Below the pieces are notes generated by a model that saw only the letters and a program-made list of their open reading frames with translations, did no database searches and was not told the origin of the DNA. A program made the translations under genes and the position numbers. From the NCBI GenBank assembly GCA_016199985.1, contig JACQFQ010000061.1, positions 1 to 64,000 on the forward strand: a stretch of DNA of 64,000 nucleotides, given 5' to 3'. The DNA comes from Verrucomicrobiota bacterium. GTDB taxonomy: Bacteria; Verrucomicrobiota; Verrucomicrobiia; Limisphaerales; UBA11320. Shown here one piece after another: positions 5,746-15,423 of the stretch (positions are counted from its first letter, which is position 1; the number at the start of each line of letters is the position of its first letter).

Positions 5746-8601
5746 GTGATATTCCAAAGGCAGGATCGCGTCGTGTTGAACACTGGGCATCTCGTTTTGA
5801 GCGACATTCGGTTTGGGTCGGGGACAGAGTGGCACTTTCGCTCGGACAAGACCGCAGTTTGGCATCTTCTGCGCGTGGCCTCCGGCCTGGGTTACCGTCA
5901 GTCCAACAAATCGTATGTCGAGCTGGGTCCGGATGATGTCCTTCTGGCGTTTCCTTCGGCCTCCTGTTCCTTCCTCGCCAGCAAGCTTACCGAGATGCAC
6001 TTGCAGGTGTTTTCCATTGATCTGGGTCTCCTCAGCGGGGTCTTTAGCATGGATGAATCCCGTGCGCTGACCCAGTTTTCAAGCCAGCACGGAGGCGACG
6101 TCCTCTTTTTTCCGCGCAACCATGCCTTCGCCGCGCGGTTTGTCGACATCTGCCAGAATACTCCAAAAAACGGCTTGGCCTCGCGTCTTCGCGTGCTGCA
6201 ACTGTTCACCGAGTTGGTTGGCGACGGCTTGAAGCTCGAAACGCTTTCGGTCCCCGTGCACCAGGACGGGCGCGCTCGCTTCAGGGAGCTCATGCGCGAG
6301 TTGCCCGAAGGCGAGCTGATGAGGTGCTCCGTGGGGGAGCTTTCGAAGCGGCTGTGTTTCAGCGAGCGGCATTTCAGCCGGCTGTTTCGGCAGGAGCTGG
6401 GTGTCTCGCTGCGTGAGAAGCAGCAGCGACTCCGCCTGGAGCGGGCCCGACACCTCCTTGAGACCACGCCGGAGAAGATCATCAACATCGCTTTGGATGT
6501 GGGATATCAGAGCCTGAGTCTTTTCAACGTGATGTTCAAGAAGCGCTACAAGATGACGCCAACGGAGTGGCGCGCGCGCGGACGGGAGGCCAAGCGCAAA
6601 CCTTCGTCCCCCCGTGCCGGCGTTGGCATGGTGCTTCTGGCCGCGGTGTCCGCCTTGCGCATGCTGTGGGATACCGCCTGGGCCGCCGATCCTTCCGCGC
6701 AGAGCCCTGTCGTGAGCGGAGGCGGCGAGGTCAAGGCGTCCGGTCCGGCGACATCAACGGCCGCCCCGGGTGCCGCAATCACGAACGGGACTGCCCGGGT
6801 GAGAACGAACGCGGCCCCGGCCCAGATTCCCGTGAAAGGATATTCCGTTCAAGGGAACACCCTTCTTTCCGCCGAGTCCCTCCAATCGATCCTCCGTCCG
6901 TATCAAGGAACGAACGCGTTTCTGAGCCAGGCTCTGGTGGACAAGGCGCGGTCGGAGCTCCTTCTGGCCTACAAGGAGCGGGGATGGGCGGGTATCGGCG
7001 TCGGGCTGGATCCGCAATGGGTCGCGTTGTGGAAAACGAGCGGGATCGTGAGTCTTCGCGTGATCGAGGGGAAGCTCAGCGAAATCGTGGTGCTGAACAA
7101 CCATCACTTCTCGTCCAACAATGTCCGCCGAAGCGTGCCCAGCCTCCGCACCAATATTGTGCTGAACAGTCGGGTCCTCGAGGCTGAGATCGCCGCAGCC
7201 AACGCGAATCGCGATCGCCAAATCTACCCGGAGATCGCGCCAGGGTCCGAGCCCGGCGCCAGCACCCTGCTCCTCAAGGTGAAGGATCGACTGCCGCTGC
7301 ACGGTCGCTTTGAGGCCAACAATTACAAGACGCCCGGCACTCCCGACATCCGGCTGAACTCCAATCTCCAGTACAACAACCTATGGCAGCGGGAGCACTC
7401 GATCAGCGTTCAATACGGCTTCACGCCGCAAGCGTTTAAGGAGAATCGCCAGGACAGGCGCATCCCGTTCTATGATCGGCCCGAGATCGGCTACTACAAC
7501 GCCAGCTACCGCATGCCGCTGGGGGCGCCAACCTCCCTCGAGAGGCAGATCGCGGAGAAGCCATTGGAATTCGGATACAACCCCGCCACCCGACAGTTCA
7601 ATCTGCCCCCGATCGCATCAGTTCCCGAGCTTACTTTCTTCGCCAACCGCTCGACGACGGACACTGGCGTTGTTTCAACCGACCCGACCCTGGTCACCGC
7701 GACGGCGATCACCACCATTGAGTCGCGGGATGTCAGTCGCGATCTGTCGATCACGGAGAGCATGGGTTTCCGCTTGAGCCTTCCGCTCGCCAGCGCGTCA
7801 ACCAAGCTCGGGCTGTCCCTCGGATTCGATTACAAGAATTACGACAGCTCCAGCTTCCGCACCAATGTCTTCGACCAGACCTCGGTGATTCCGGGCGCCA
7901 CGCCCAGCGATCCGCCTCAGATCGTAAAAGGATCCACCGGGTCCGGACAGCAGGGTGGCAACGGCCTCACCTACTTTCCCTTCGTGCTCCGGATGGAAGG
8001 CGCGGTCCCTGGCAAGTCCGGCACAACGAGCGGTTCGTTGGGCCTGACCTACAACGTTCTGCACGGAGGCGCTTTCTCGAAGAGCCAGGACTTCGAGCGC
8101 TCGGCGGGCTCGAAGCACGCCTCGGCCAACTTTCTAACGCTCAACGCCTCTTTGGCTCACGAGCATGTGTTCAAGGATGACTGGCGCCTGATCGCTCGAG
8201 CGGACGGCCAGTGGGCGCCTCAGCCTCTGTTCAGCAATGAGCAGTTCGCGCTGGGCGGCATGGGCGCGGTGCGCGGCTATGTTCAGGGCGATGAGTTTGG
8301 GGATCACGGGTGGAAGCTGACGCTCGAGCCGAGAACGCCCGCGTATCGTCTGGGATTGGTCGACGGCACGCTGCCTATGTTCGCCCGAATGTCTGTCTTC
8401 ACCGACTACGGCCGCACGTACCTGATCGATCCTCAAGGCCGTAACACTCAAACCGCCCTCTGGGGCGTTGGCTCAGGACTCAATGTCACGATGGGTCAAA
8501 GCTTGGATCTGTCCGCCGTCGCCGCTTGGTCGCTTACCGACACTCATTATTCCCGAGTCGGGAAAATGAGGTTCTATCTCAGCATGTCCTTTCAATTCTA
8601 A
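5746..8601 (+). CDS. AraC-family regulator fused to FhaC/ShlB-type TpsB transporter
   Basis: One uninterrupted 951-codon frame (GTG start). Residues 1-~180 look like a cupin-type sensor of AraC regulators. Residues ~190-281 are a double helix-turn-helix AraC domain (SVGELSKRLCFSERHFSRLF, then ALDVGYQSLSLFNVMFKKRY). Residues 282-291 are Lys/Arg-rich. Residues 292-313 are a hydrophobic segment ending A-W-A before A-D, a plausible signal peptidase I site at 313/314. Residues ~364-450 look like a POTRA domain, with a second to ~510. The rest is a beta-barrel with the Omp85/TpsB loop motif VRGY at 842-845 and a terminal Phe. FhaC-family proteins secrete a partner TpsA across the outer membrane, and the partner gene starts 11 nt later. 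An internal ATG at 6628 would give a separate transporter, but it has no good ribosome site and would lose the positive n-region. Both domains are clear; how the fusion works is unknown. Confidence 0.88.
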   Translation: MIFQRQDRVVLNTGHLVLSDIRFGSGTEWHFRSDKTAVWHLLRVASGLGYRQSNKSYVELGPDDVLLAFPSASCSFLASKLTEMHLQVFSIDLGLLSGVFSMDESRALTQFSSQHGGDVLFFPRNHAFAARFVDICQNTPKNGLASRLRVLQLFTELVGDGLKLETLSVPVHQDGRARFRELMRELPEGELMRCSVGELSKRLCFSERHFSRLFRQELGVSLREKQQRLRLERARHLLETTPEKIINIALDVGYQSLSLFNVMFKKRYKMTPTEWRARGREAKRKPSSPRAGVGMVLLAAVSALRMLWDTAWAADPSAQSPVVSGGGEVKASGPATSTAAPGAAITNGTARVRTNAAPAQIPVKGYSVQGNTLLSAESLQSILRPYQGTNAFLSQALVDKARSELLLAYKERGWAGIGVGLDPQWVALWKTSGIVSLRVIEGKLSEIVVLNNHHFSSNNVRRSVPSLRTNIVLNSRVLEAEIAAANANRDRQIYPEIAPGSEPGASTLLLKVKDRLPLHGRFEANNYKTPGTPDIRLNSNLQYNNLWQREHSISVQYGFTPQAFKENRQDRRIPFYDRPEIGYYNASYRMPLGAPTSLERQIAEKPLEFGYNPATRQFNLPPIASVPELTFFANRSTTDTGVVSTDPTLVTATAITTIESRDVSRDLSITESMGFRLSLPLASASTKLGLSLGFDYKNYDSSSFRTNVFDQTSVIPGATPSDPPQIVKGSTGSGQQGGNGLTYFPFVLRMEGAVPGKSGTTSGSLGLTYNVLHGGAFSKSQDFERSAGSKHASANFLTLNASLAHEHVFKDDWRLIARADGQWAPQPLFSNEQFALGGMGAVRGYVQGDEFGDHGWKLTLEPRTPAYRLGLVDGTLPMFARMSVFTDYGRTYLIDPQGRNTQTALWGVGSGLNVTMGQSLDLSAVAAWSLTDTHYSRVGKMRFYLSMSFQF

Positions 8602-8612
8602 CCGCCAAGATC

Positions 8613-11600
8613 ATGCACTATTCCTTTTCACATCCTTCCCCAAAGGGGTCCCCGCGGCTTCCGAAAGCTTGGCGGCGTCGACGCAAAGCCAAATCGGGCG
8701 CCCAGCTTGTGTTGAACATCCTGGGCTGGGGCAGCACAGCGAGCCTGTTGGCCGGACCGCAGGGCATGACCGTGGGGCAGGGACATGCGACGGTGTCCGG
8801 CGCTCCTGGAAACATGACGATCCATACCAGCGATCGCGTGCTCCTGAATTGGAACAGCTTTAACATCGGAGCTCGCGAATCAGTGACCTTCGTTCAACCC
8901 TCGGCGGCTTCCGTGGCGTGGAACCACATCACGGACCCCAACCCCTCGCAGATCTTTGGTCGCCTCACCGCCAATGGCGTGGTCGTGCTGCAAAACTCCT
9001 CCGGCTTCTACTTTGGTCCCAACGCGTATGTGCGCGCCGCCAGCTTGATGATCACCACGTCGCCCGGACTTCCGCCGGATTTTGCCGGAGGCGGGTTTTG
9101 GCAGTTCAACGGCGCTCCTCCTGGGGCGAACATCATCAATCATGGCGTTCTGACGACGGAGAAGGGCGGGTCCTTGTTCCTGATCTCGGAGCGTATCGAG
9201 AACCACGGCAGGCTCGAGGCGCCGGAAGGCCATGTGGGCTTGCTTGCGGGCGAACGGGTGCTCGTTTCGGATCGTCCGGACGGCAAAGGGCTGAGCGTTG
9301 AGGTCCAGGCGCCCAAGGGAGTCATCAACAATCAAGGGGAGATCATCGCCGACGCCGGAACCGTCGCGATTTATGCGCAGGCGGTGAATCAGTCTGGATT
9401 GATCCGGACGGACACCGCCGCCGAGGTTGCGGGCGCCATCGAGATCCTCGCTTCCGAGCGCGTGCAACTGGAATCAACCTCAAGGCTCCAGGCCAATGGG
9501 GAAGCCGGCGCGGTCTCGCCGGGCGGTAGTATTCTCGTGAAGTCTGAAAAGAGCTTCGAGGACTCGAACGGATCTCGAATCGAGGCTCGCGGCGGTTCGC
9601 TGGGCGGGGCAGGGGGTCGCATGGAGATCTCAGCGGTCGAAATGTCGTCCTTGAACAGCGCGATCAATGGCGCCGCCCGAAGCGGTTGGCTGGGAGGATC
9701 GCTCTTGCTCGATCCGACGGACATCCAAATCGGGCGATCGGGCGCGTCCAGCACGCCGACGCTGCTGAAGCTCGACACAAGCCTGTCCTTCCAGGGATTG
9801 TCACGCATTACCCTGGAGGCGACGCGCGACATCACTCTCGCGCTGAACACGGTTTGGGACCTGAGCGCGTCCACCGGCCATGACCAGCCAGATCCGGCGA
9901 ATCCGGACGCCATACTGAATCCCTCGCCGTCCGGGAGCCTGCTGTCGCTGACCGCCGGCCGAAACATCACCTTGCAATCCGGCAGCGCGATCCTCGCGGG
10001 GCCGCACTGGTCGATCGCGCTGAAGGCCGGAGCGGATTTCGCCCACAACAAAGACATTCTTCCCGGCGTGGGAACGGTTCTATTGCAGGCAAACGCGACC
10101 ATCCAGGCCTCGGATGGATCGATCGGAATCCAGGCGGGGCAGGACGTGACGGTGCAAACCGGCGCCATCCGGACCACCGCGGGAGGGTCGATCGCGGTTG
10201 AGGCCGTCTCCGGCGCTATCAATACTGGATCTAACGAGAAGGGCTACACCTTCAGCGACGACGAGCCCGCGATCTCCGTCAATGCGGCGGAGTTGGGCGG
10301 CATTAGCACCGCAGCCGGCGGAAATGTTGAGCTGTCCGCGGGGACGGACGTTCTCAGCTACTTCCCGAGCGGATTTGGGTCGTCGCATGCGGATGCGGGC
10401 AGCGGAGCGTTTGGGGCGGCGGCAGGCGACGTGACCATCAGGGCCGGTCGCGACGTTCAAGGCCATTTCGTATTGGGCAACGGAACTGGCACAATTGCAG
10501 CGGGACGCGACGCCGGCACGCGGAATCGGCAGCTCGCGTTGAGCCTCATCAAGGGCTCGTGGTCGGTGGAAGCCGCTCACGACATCCTCCTCCAGGAGGT
10601 CCGGAATCCGAATGGGGTTTTCAACAACCGAGGCGGATCAGATTCCATCACACGCCATCTCTTCGACTATGACGATGCGGCCTCGGTCACCCTGAATGGC
10701 CGCAATTCGGTCCAATTGCTCGGCGCCGCCTTGCCTCGCAACACGGGCGAGGTCATCACGTCGCTCTATGCTCCGTCGCTGTCGATCGAGGCGGGCGCGG
10801 GCGGCGTCATCCTGGGTAACGATATCAATTTGTTTCCGTCCCCGGTGGGACAGTTGAGCATCCATACGACGCAGGGGGGGGGCCTCAAGAGTTCGCAAAC
10901 AGGCAAGATTCGCCAGCTGACAATGTCCGACAGCCCCCGCCGGCAATTCACGTCGAACCGGGATTTCGGTCCGACCGATAGCGAGAAGGGCCTCCAACAC
11001 CTCAATGATCCCCAGGCTGCGCGACTGGACATCGATGGGAACGTTCAGGATCTCCTCGTTACTGTGCCGAAGCGACTCGAGGCGGATGTGCAGGGCAACG
11101 TCGTGAACACAAGCCTCGTCGCTCAAAACCTTCGCGACTCGGATGTGACCCGCCTGAGGGTCCATGGCGACATCGTCAATCGCAACGATTGGACTTTCGC
11201 GTTCCCAGGAGACGTCCCTGACATGGACCTGCTCGCAACGGCCGTGGATCCGCCCAACTCCCAGATCACGCTCGACGGCGTGAAGAACAAGTTTGTCTAC
11301 ACGCCCACAACCGGGCGGCTGGCGTTTCAAGGCCGTATGAGCACTCTGGAGCTGGCTTACCTGTCGGACCTTCACTTCAAGACCTTCGGGTTTGACGGGA
11401 AGCCCGTGATAGACGACTCCGGCAACTTCGTTACGGTTCCCGGCGTGTTTCTTCCCGCGCCATTGCTTCAAGACATCTACGCCCGAAGCCAGGATGTGCC
11501 GGACCGCCGCTCCCAGGGTTATCAAATTGGCGGGCCTGGACGACTCGAAGTCAGCGCGCGCCACATGGACCTGGGGATCACCGAAGGAATCGTGTCCCTG

Positions 11601-12653
11601 GGGCCGGCGGTGAACACGCGACTGGCCGAGATCTCAAGCCGCGGCGCGGATATCGATGTTCAACTCACGGGCGACCTCTCGATGTTCTCCAGCAGCGTTC
11701 AAACCCGCGCCGGAGGGAACGTGACTGTTCACGTGGGCGGGACTTTGGACGTGGGCGCCCAGGACCTGCTTTCCAGCTCAGAGGTCGCTCGCGGCATTTA
11801 TTCCGCGAAGGACGGCGACGTCGACGTTGTGGCGCGCAACGATATCCGCGTGAATGGGTCCCGCATCGCGGCGTACTCCGGCGGCAAAGTTCACGTGAAG
11901 TCGGAGGAGGGGGATGTCGACGCCGGCGACGGCGCGGCGGGCTTCGTTCGTGTGCAGCGTGTGTTGACGGACCACGAGACCGGCGCGGTCTCGGTTCAGA
12001 AACGAGGCATTCCCGGCAGCGGAATTCTCGCCATCGCGTTCCCGGGCACCGACGATTTGGTGGGCGACATCAAGGTGGAGGCGCCGAAGGGCGACATCCG
12101 TGCTGGGGCCGGAGGCATCGCGCAGTTCGCCTTCAACGGGCAAGCGAACACGAGCGGCAATGTCGAGCTCATCGCCGGAACGCCGGGCTCGGATCTCGGC
12201 GGGAATATCCAGGCGGGTCGATCCGGCGTGATCGGCGGCAATGTCCGGCTGACGGCCACCAAGAACGTCGAAGGAGTGATCATCGCCCAGAACAACATTC
12301 AGATCAACGCCAGCCAGAACGTGAACGTCACCGCGTTGGCGAGCGGGAATGTGAGCCTGAACGCGGGCGGCAGCGTGTCGGGAACGGTGATCGCGGGCGG
12401 CTCGGTGGACGCCGGCGGCGGGAAGGTGGACGCCACGGTGTTCGCCTCGTCCGCCACAGGGGGCGCGGTGGCGACAACAGCAAATGTCTCAGCCCCTTCC
12501 TCGGCTTCCACGGCGGCGGCCGCGACGACCTCCGTCGAGGATTCGAAGAAGGGCGACAAGCAGGGCGAGACCCCCGAGGACAAGAAGAGGGCTGTCGCGG
12601 CGTCCCTCGTCAAAACCCAGGGACGCGTGACCGTGATTCTGCCGCCCCCTTGA
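8613..12653 (+). CDS. Two-partner secretion exoprotein (TpsA, filamentous haemagglutinin-like)
   Basis: A 1346-residue exported protein. The start is taken at the ATG 11 nt after the transporter stop. A long basic N-terminus (RRRRKAK, residues ~19-25) precedes a signal segment. Residues ~50-165 are the haemagglutination-activity (TPS) domain: LNWNSFNIGARESVTF, then NPSQIFGRLTANG. The usual NPNGI motif is replaced by NSSGF at 128-132. The long middle is rich in beta-helix-like repeats (AGRNITLQSG, AGQDVTVQTG, AGRDVQG). The C-terminus has an Ala/Thr/Ser-rich linker and ends in RVTVILPPP. It should be secreted by the adjacent FhaC-like protein and act as a surface adhesin or matrix protein. A run of nine G residues lies at 10874-10882. 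Confidence 0.88.
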   Translation: MHYSFSHPSPKGSPRLPKAWRRRRKAKSGAQLVLNILGWGSTASLLAGPQGMTVGQGHATVSGAPGNMTIHTSDRVLLNWNSFNIGARESVTFVQPSAASVAWNHITDPNPSQIFGRLTANGVVVLQNSSGFYFGPNAYVRAASLMITTSPGLPPDFAGGGFWQFNGAPPGANIINHGVLTTEKGGSLFLISERIENHGRLEAPEGHVGLLAGERVLVSDRPDGKGLSVEVQAPKGVINNQGEIIADAGTVAIYAQAVNQSGLIRTDTAAEVAGAIEILASERVQLESTSRLQANGEAGAVSPGGSILVKSEKSFEDSNGSRIEARGGSLGGAGGRMEISAVEMSSLNSAINGAARSGWLGGSLLLDPTDIQIGRSGASSTPTLLKLDTSLSFQGLSRITLEATRDITLALNTVWDLSASTGHDQPDPANPDAILNPSPSGSLLSLTAGRNITLQSGSAILAGPHWSIALKAGADFAHNKDILPGVGTVLLQANATIQASDGSIGIQAGQDVTVQTGAIRTTAGGSIAVEAVSGAINTGSNEKGYTFSDDEPAISVNAAELGGISTAAGGNVELSAGTDVLSYFPSGFGSSHADAGSGAFGAAAGDVTIRAGRDVQGHFVLGNGTGTIAAGRDAGTRNRQLALSLIKGSWSVEAAHDILLQEVRNPNGVFNNRGGSDSITRHLFDYDDAASVTLNGRNSVQLLGAALPRNTGEVITSLYAPSLSIEAGAGGVILGNDINLFPSPVGQLSIHTTQGGGLKSSQTGKIRQLTMSDSPRRQFTSNRDFGPTDSEKGLQHLNDPQAARLDIDGNVQDLLVTVPKRLEADVQGNVVNTSLVAQNLRDSDVTRLRVHGDIVNRNDWTFAFPGDVPDMDLLATAVDPPNSQITLDGVKNKFVYTPTTGRLAFQGRMSTLELAYLSDLHFKTFGFDGKPVIDDSGNFVTVPGVFLPAPLLQDIYARSQDVPDRRSQGYQIGGPGRLEVSARHMDLGITEGIVSLGPAVNTRLAEISSRGADIDVQLTGDLSMFSSSVQTRAGGNVTVHVGGTLDVGAQDLLSSSEVARGIYSAKDGDVDVVARNDIRVNGSRIAAYSGGKVHVKSEEGDVDAGDGAAGFVRVQRVLTDHETGAVSVQKRGIPGSGILAIAFPGTDDLVGDIKVEAPKGDIRAGAGGIAQFAFNGQANTSGNVELIAGTPGSDLGGNIQAGRSGVIGGNVRLTATKNVEGVIIAQNNIQINASQNVNVTALASGNVSLNAGGSVSGTVIAGGSVDAGGGKVDATVFASSATGGAVATTANVSAPSSASTAAAATTSVEDSKKGDKQGETPEDKKRAVAASLVKTQGRVTVILPPP
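10874..10882 (+). repeat. Poly(G)9 tract inside tpsA
   Basis: Nine consecutive G bases encode Gly755-Gly757 in the middle of the exoprotein gene. A change of one base would truncate the protein after the TPS domain. Such tracts can be contingency loci for phase variation, or sites of sequencing error. Confidence 0.55.
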
Positions 12654-12714
12654 ACAAATCCTCGCGGGCCGCGCTCCGCCGGATCCGAGGCGGTCGCGTT
12701 GCCGCACTGTAGCC

Positions 12715-14118
12715 ATGGTCTCAAGTCGCAGTCGAGGCATCGCCAACGCGTTCCTGCTGGTCCATCTCGGAATCGCCACGGCTTGCTATTGGGCCAGCTT
12801 TGTTGTTTGGGATCTCCTTCTGTATCACGGCGGCATCCCCCTGCGAGGCGCCCTGTTCTACAACGAGTTCTTGCTTCTGGGGTTTCTGTTCACCTCGGAA
12901 TCGGGCGCACGGAGGGTCGCGTTAGCCCGACAAGGCCCCGGGGCCGCGGAGCGCCTGGCTCGACGACAGACAATCGGCGTGATGTTTACCTTATTCGCCG
13001 CGGCTCTCGCGTCCCAGGATCAGGCGTTCCCGAGGGTGTTCTTCTTCTCCTTGACGCCCCTCCTGTACGTCGTTTCGTGGTTCTGCCACCATCGAGTCCG
13101 GCCCTGGCTCACCACGGCTCTTTTCCAAAGACGCGATCATTACCGCGTCCTTCTCGTGGGCACCGTTTCCCGTCTTCCTAGAATCCATCGCTGGCTCGAG
13201 AGCAAGCGCGAGCTTGGTCTTGATCCTGTGGGATTCTTGAGCGATGAAACCGAAGGAGAGACGCTCGCTGATGATATCCCGCATCTGGGTCGCATCTCAG
13301 ACCTCCAACGAGCCATCCAATCGGAGCAGATCGACCAGGTGATCATTCTGGAGCTCGTGCGGAGGAAGGACATCATCCAGGAGGCCGTTTCCATCTGTGA
13401 GCGCGAAGGCGTCCGGCTTCTTGTGTTGAGCGATCTGGAGGAGCACTTCCGCCACTCCGTCGCCTTTTTCGAGGACGATGGCTTCCATCTCATCGCTCTT
13501 AGGGAGGAGCCCCTGGAGAATCCAATGAATCGTTTCCTAAAACGGGCCCTCGATATTGTTGTGAGTCTCCCTGTGGTGGCGCTGATCCTTCCCGCCGTGA
13601 CCGCGGTCGTTTGGTTGTTCCAGCGGTGGCAGTCCCCAGGCCCTGTGTTTTATGTCCAACAGAGGACTGGTTTGCAGAATCGCCCCTTCGAGATCCTCAA
13701 GTTCCGCACCATGAAGGTTCACAAGGGGCCGGAGGATCGGCAGGCGACCAAGGACGACGATCGCATTTACCCGGCGGGGCGATGGTTTCGGCGTCTCAGC
13801 ATTGATGAGATTCCGCAGTTCGTGAACGTGCTGCGCGGCGATATGAGCGTCGTCGGACCTCGTCCCCACCTGACCGGACACAACGCCGCCTTCTCGAAAG
13901 TGATGCGCAACTACTTCGTTCGTTCGATGGTGAAGCCAGGCATCAGCGGCTTGGCGCAGGTCCGTGGCTATCGAGGAGAGATGCGCACCGAGTTGGACAT
14001 CATCCGGCGCGTGAGCTCCGACATCGATTACCTCGAGAATTGGTCGTTCTTTCTGGATTGCTGGATCATCCTCAGAACGGTCACTCAGCTCTTCTTCCCC
14101 CCAAAGACCGCATACTGA
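12715..14118 (+). CDS. Exopolysaccharide polyprenyl glycosylphosphotransferase (WbaP/WcaJ type)
   Basis: A 467-residue membrane enzyme that should transfer a sugar-1-phosphate to undecaprenyl phosphate and so start each polysaccharide repeat unit. N-terminal hydrophobic helices (residues ~10-120) are followed by a CoA-binding-like region (RVLLVGTVSRLPRI, ~143-156). A C-terminal bacterial sugar transferase domain begins near residue 265 with a membrane segment. It has the family motifs QQRTGLQNRPFEILKFRTM, DEIPQFVNVLRGDMSVVGPRP and KPGISGLAQVRG. Length fits the family. It is the first gene of the polysaccharide locus, 61 bp after tpsA. Confidence 0.92.
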   Translation: MVSSRSRGIANAFLLVHLGIATACYWASFVVWDLLLYHGGIPLRGALFYNEFLLLGFLFTSESGARRVALARQGPGAAERLARRQTIGVMFTLFAAALASQDQAFPRVFFFSLTPLLYVVSWFCHHRVRPWLTTALFQRRDHYRVLLVGTVSRLPRIHRWLESKRELGLDPVGFLSDETEGETLADDIPHLGRISDLQRAIQSEQIDQVIILELVRRKDIIQEAVSICEREGVRLLVLSDLEEHFRHSVAFFEDDGFHLIALREEPLENPMNRFLKRALDIVVSLPVVALILPAVTAVVWLFQRWQSPGPVFYVQQRTGLQNRPFEILKFRTMKVHKGPEDRQATKDDDRIYPAGRWFRRLSIDEIPQFVNVLRGDMSVVGPRPHLTGHNAAFSKVMRNYFVRSMVKPGISGLAQVRGYRGEMRTELDIIRRVSSDIDYLENWSFFLDCWIILRTVTQLFFPPKTAY

Positions 14119-14121
14119 CCT

Positions 14122-15423
14122 GTGCGAGATCTGGTCTCCACCGAAGCGGAAGGGTCGGTCCGGAAGCCCGGCGGGCGCCGGTTGAAGGTTGACGTCGCCT
14201 GGGGGCGCGCGCTCACGGGACTCACAATCGCATCCTTCGTCTGCTGCCGGGTGGAAGCCCAGGAGGCCTTGAAGTTCTCATTGGCGGGCGAATCCGCCGC
14301 CCGCCTGCGCCGTCTCGCATTGGAGCAATCCACCGCCACCACACACTGGGGCAACCTCCAGGTCAGCCTCCACGGCCGGCTCTTCAACGAGCTGAACGAC
14401 AATATCACTCTGGTTCCGGAGCGCCCGCTGTCCGATCTGATTCTCCGCGCGCAGGCGGGCATCGAAGCGAGGCTCCCGGTTTCAACTCGGAATCAGCTCG
14501 AGTTCAGCCTATCGGGCGGCTATGCGAAGTACGTCCAGCACCCCGAGTTCGATCGTCCCTATCTTCTCCCGGGAAGCCGCGTGGGCTTCGACTTGTTCCT
14601 CACCCCCTTTCGAATCACGTTCGAGGACAGCTTCTCCTACCAGCAGGATCCGGCGGAGCGCGCGGTGGTGACCGGCACGGCGAAGTTCGGAGGCCTCCAG
14701 AATCTGGCCGGGTTGACGATTCTTCACGACGCCAATCGCATCAAGACCTCCGTGGGGTACCATCACCTGCTCTTCCTCTCATCGACGGCCGATTTTCGGC
14801 ATCTGGACCGCGGCTCTCACTTGATCGTTGGACGCGTCGACGGCGAGGTCTATCCGACGCTCAACGCGGGCGTGGAAACGGGGATCACTCCGACCGGGTA
14901 TCGGCATTCTTTTTTGCGCGACAACCTGTCGATCAGCGGAGGGGCGTTCGTGCGATGGACAGCGAGTCGTCACTCGTCATTGGAGGCTCGCGTGGGGATG
15001 GTCGCGTTTCACTACGCGTCGATCCCCGGCCAACCGAGGAGTTCGGATGTGACGAGCACCTACTTCTCCATTGATACCCGTCACCGTCTTCGGAAGCACA
15101 TTGAGCTGCATATCCCAACGGGACGCGAAAGCACTCTGGGCGTGAACAACGACCAACTGGACCTTTGGTACGCTCGTCCCGAGCTCGACTGGACATATCG
15201 AGCCCGGGGTTCGCTCCAGGTCGGGCTGCAGTATGAACGGGGCCAGGAGCAAGGAACACGCAAGGGCGAGAAGTTTGATCGGTGGGGCATTTCATGCGGC
15301 TCATCCTGGGGTGTCGCCAAACATGTCTCAGCAGGCCTCCACTACGCGTTCATGGCTCGCTCCTCGGAAGCCGCCTCCCGGGCCTATGCCAATCATCGGC
15401 TGACATTTGACTTGGGGTTCTGA
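14122..15423 (+). CDS. Outer-membrane beta-barrel protein of the EPS locus
   Basis: A 433-residue protein starting at GTG, 3 bp after the previous stop. A signal peptide is visible at residues ~27-48 (cleavage near VEA-QE). The mature part alternates polar and hydrophobic residues, has many aromatic strand ends, and finishes in LTFDLGF with a terminal Phe, as expected for a BAM-inserted barrel. Its place between the initiating transferase and the Wza-like gene suggests a secretion or surface role in polysaccharide export, similar to barrels found in exosortase-associated EPS clusters. I cannot assign a named family with certainty. Confidence 0.75.
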   Translation: MRDLVSTEAEGSVRKPGGRRLKVDVAWGRALTGLTIASFVCCRVEAQEALKFSLAGESAARLRRLALEQSTATTHWGNLQVSLHGRLFNELNDNITLVPERPLSDLILRAQAGIEARLPVSTRNQLEFSLSGGYAKYVQHPEFDRPYLLPGSRVGFDLFLTPFRITFEDSFSYQQDPAERAVVTGTAKFGGLQNLAGLTILHDANRIKTSVGYHHLLFLSSTADFRHLDRGSHLIVGRVDGEVYPTLNAGVETGITPTGYRHSFLRDNLSISGGAFVRWTASRHSSLEARVGMVAFHYASIPGQPRSSDVTSTYFSIDTRHRLRKHIELHIPTGRESTLGVNNDQLDLWYARPELDWTYRARGSLQVGLQYERGQEQGTRKGEKFDRWGISCGSSWGVAKHVSAGLHYAFMARSSEAASRAYANHRLTFDLGF

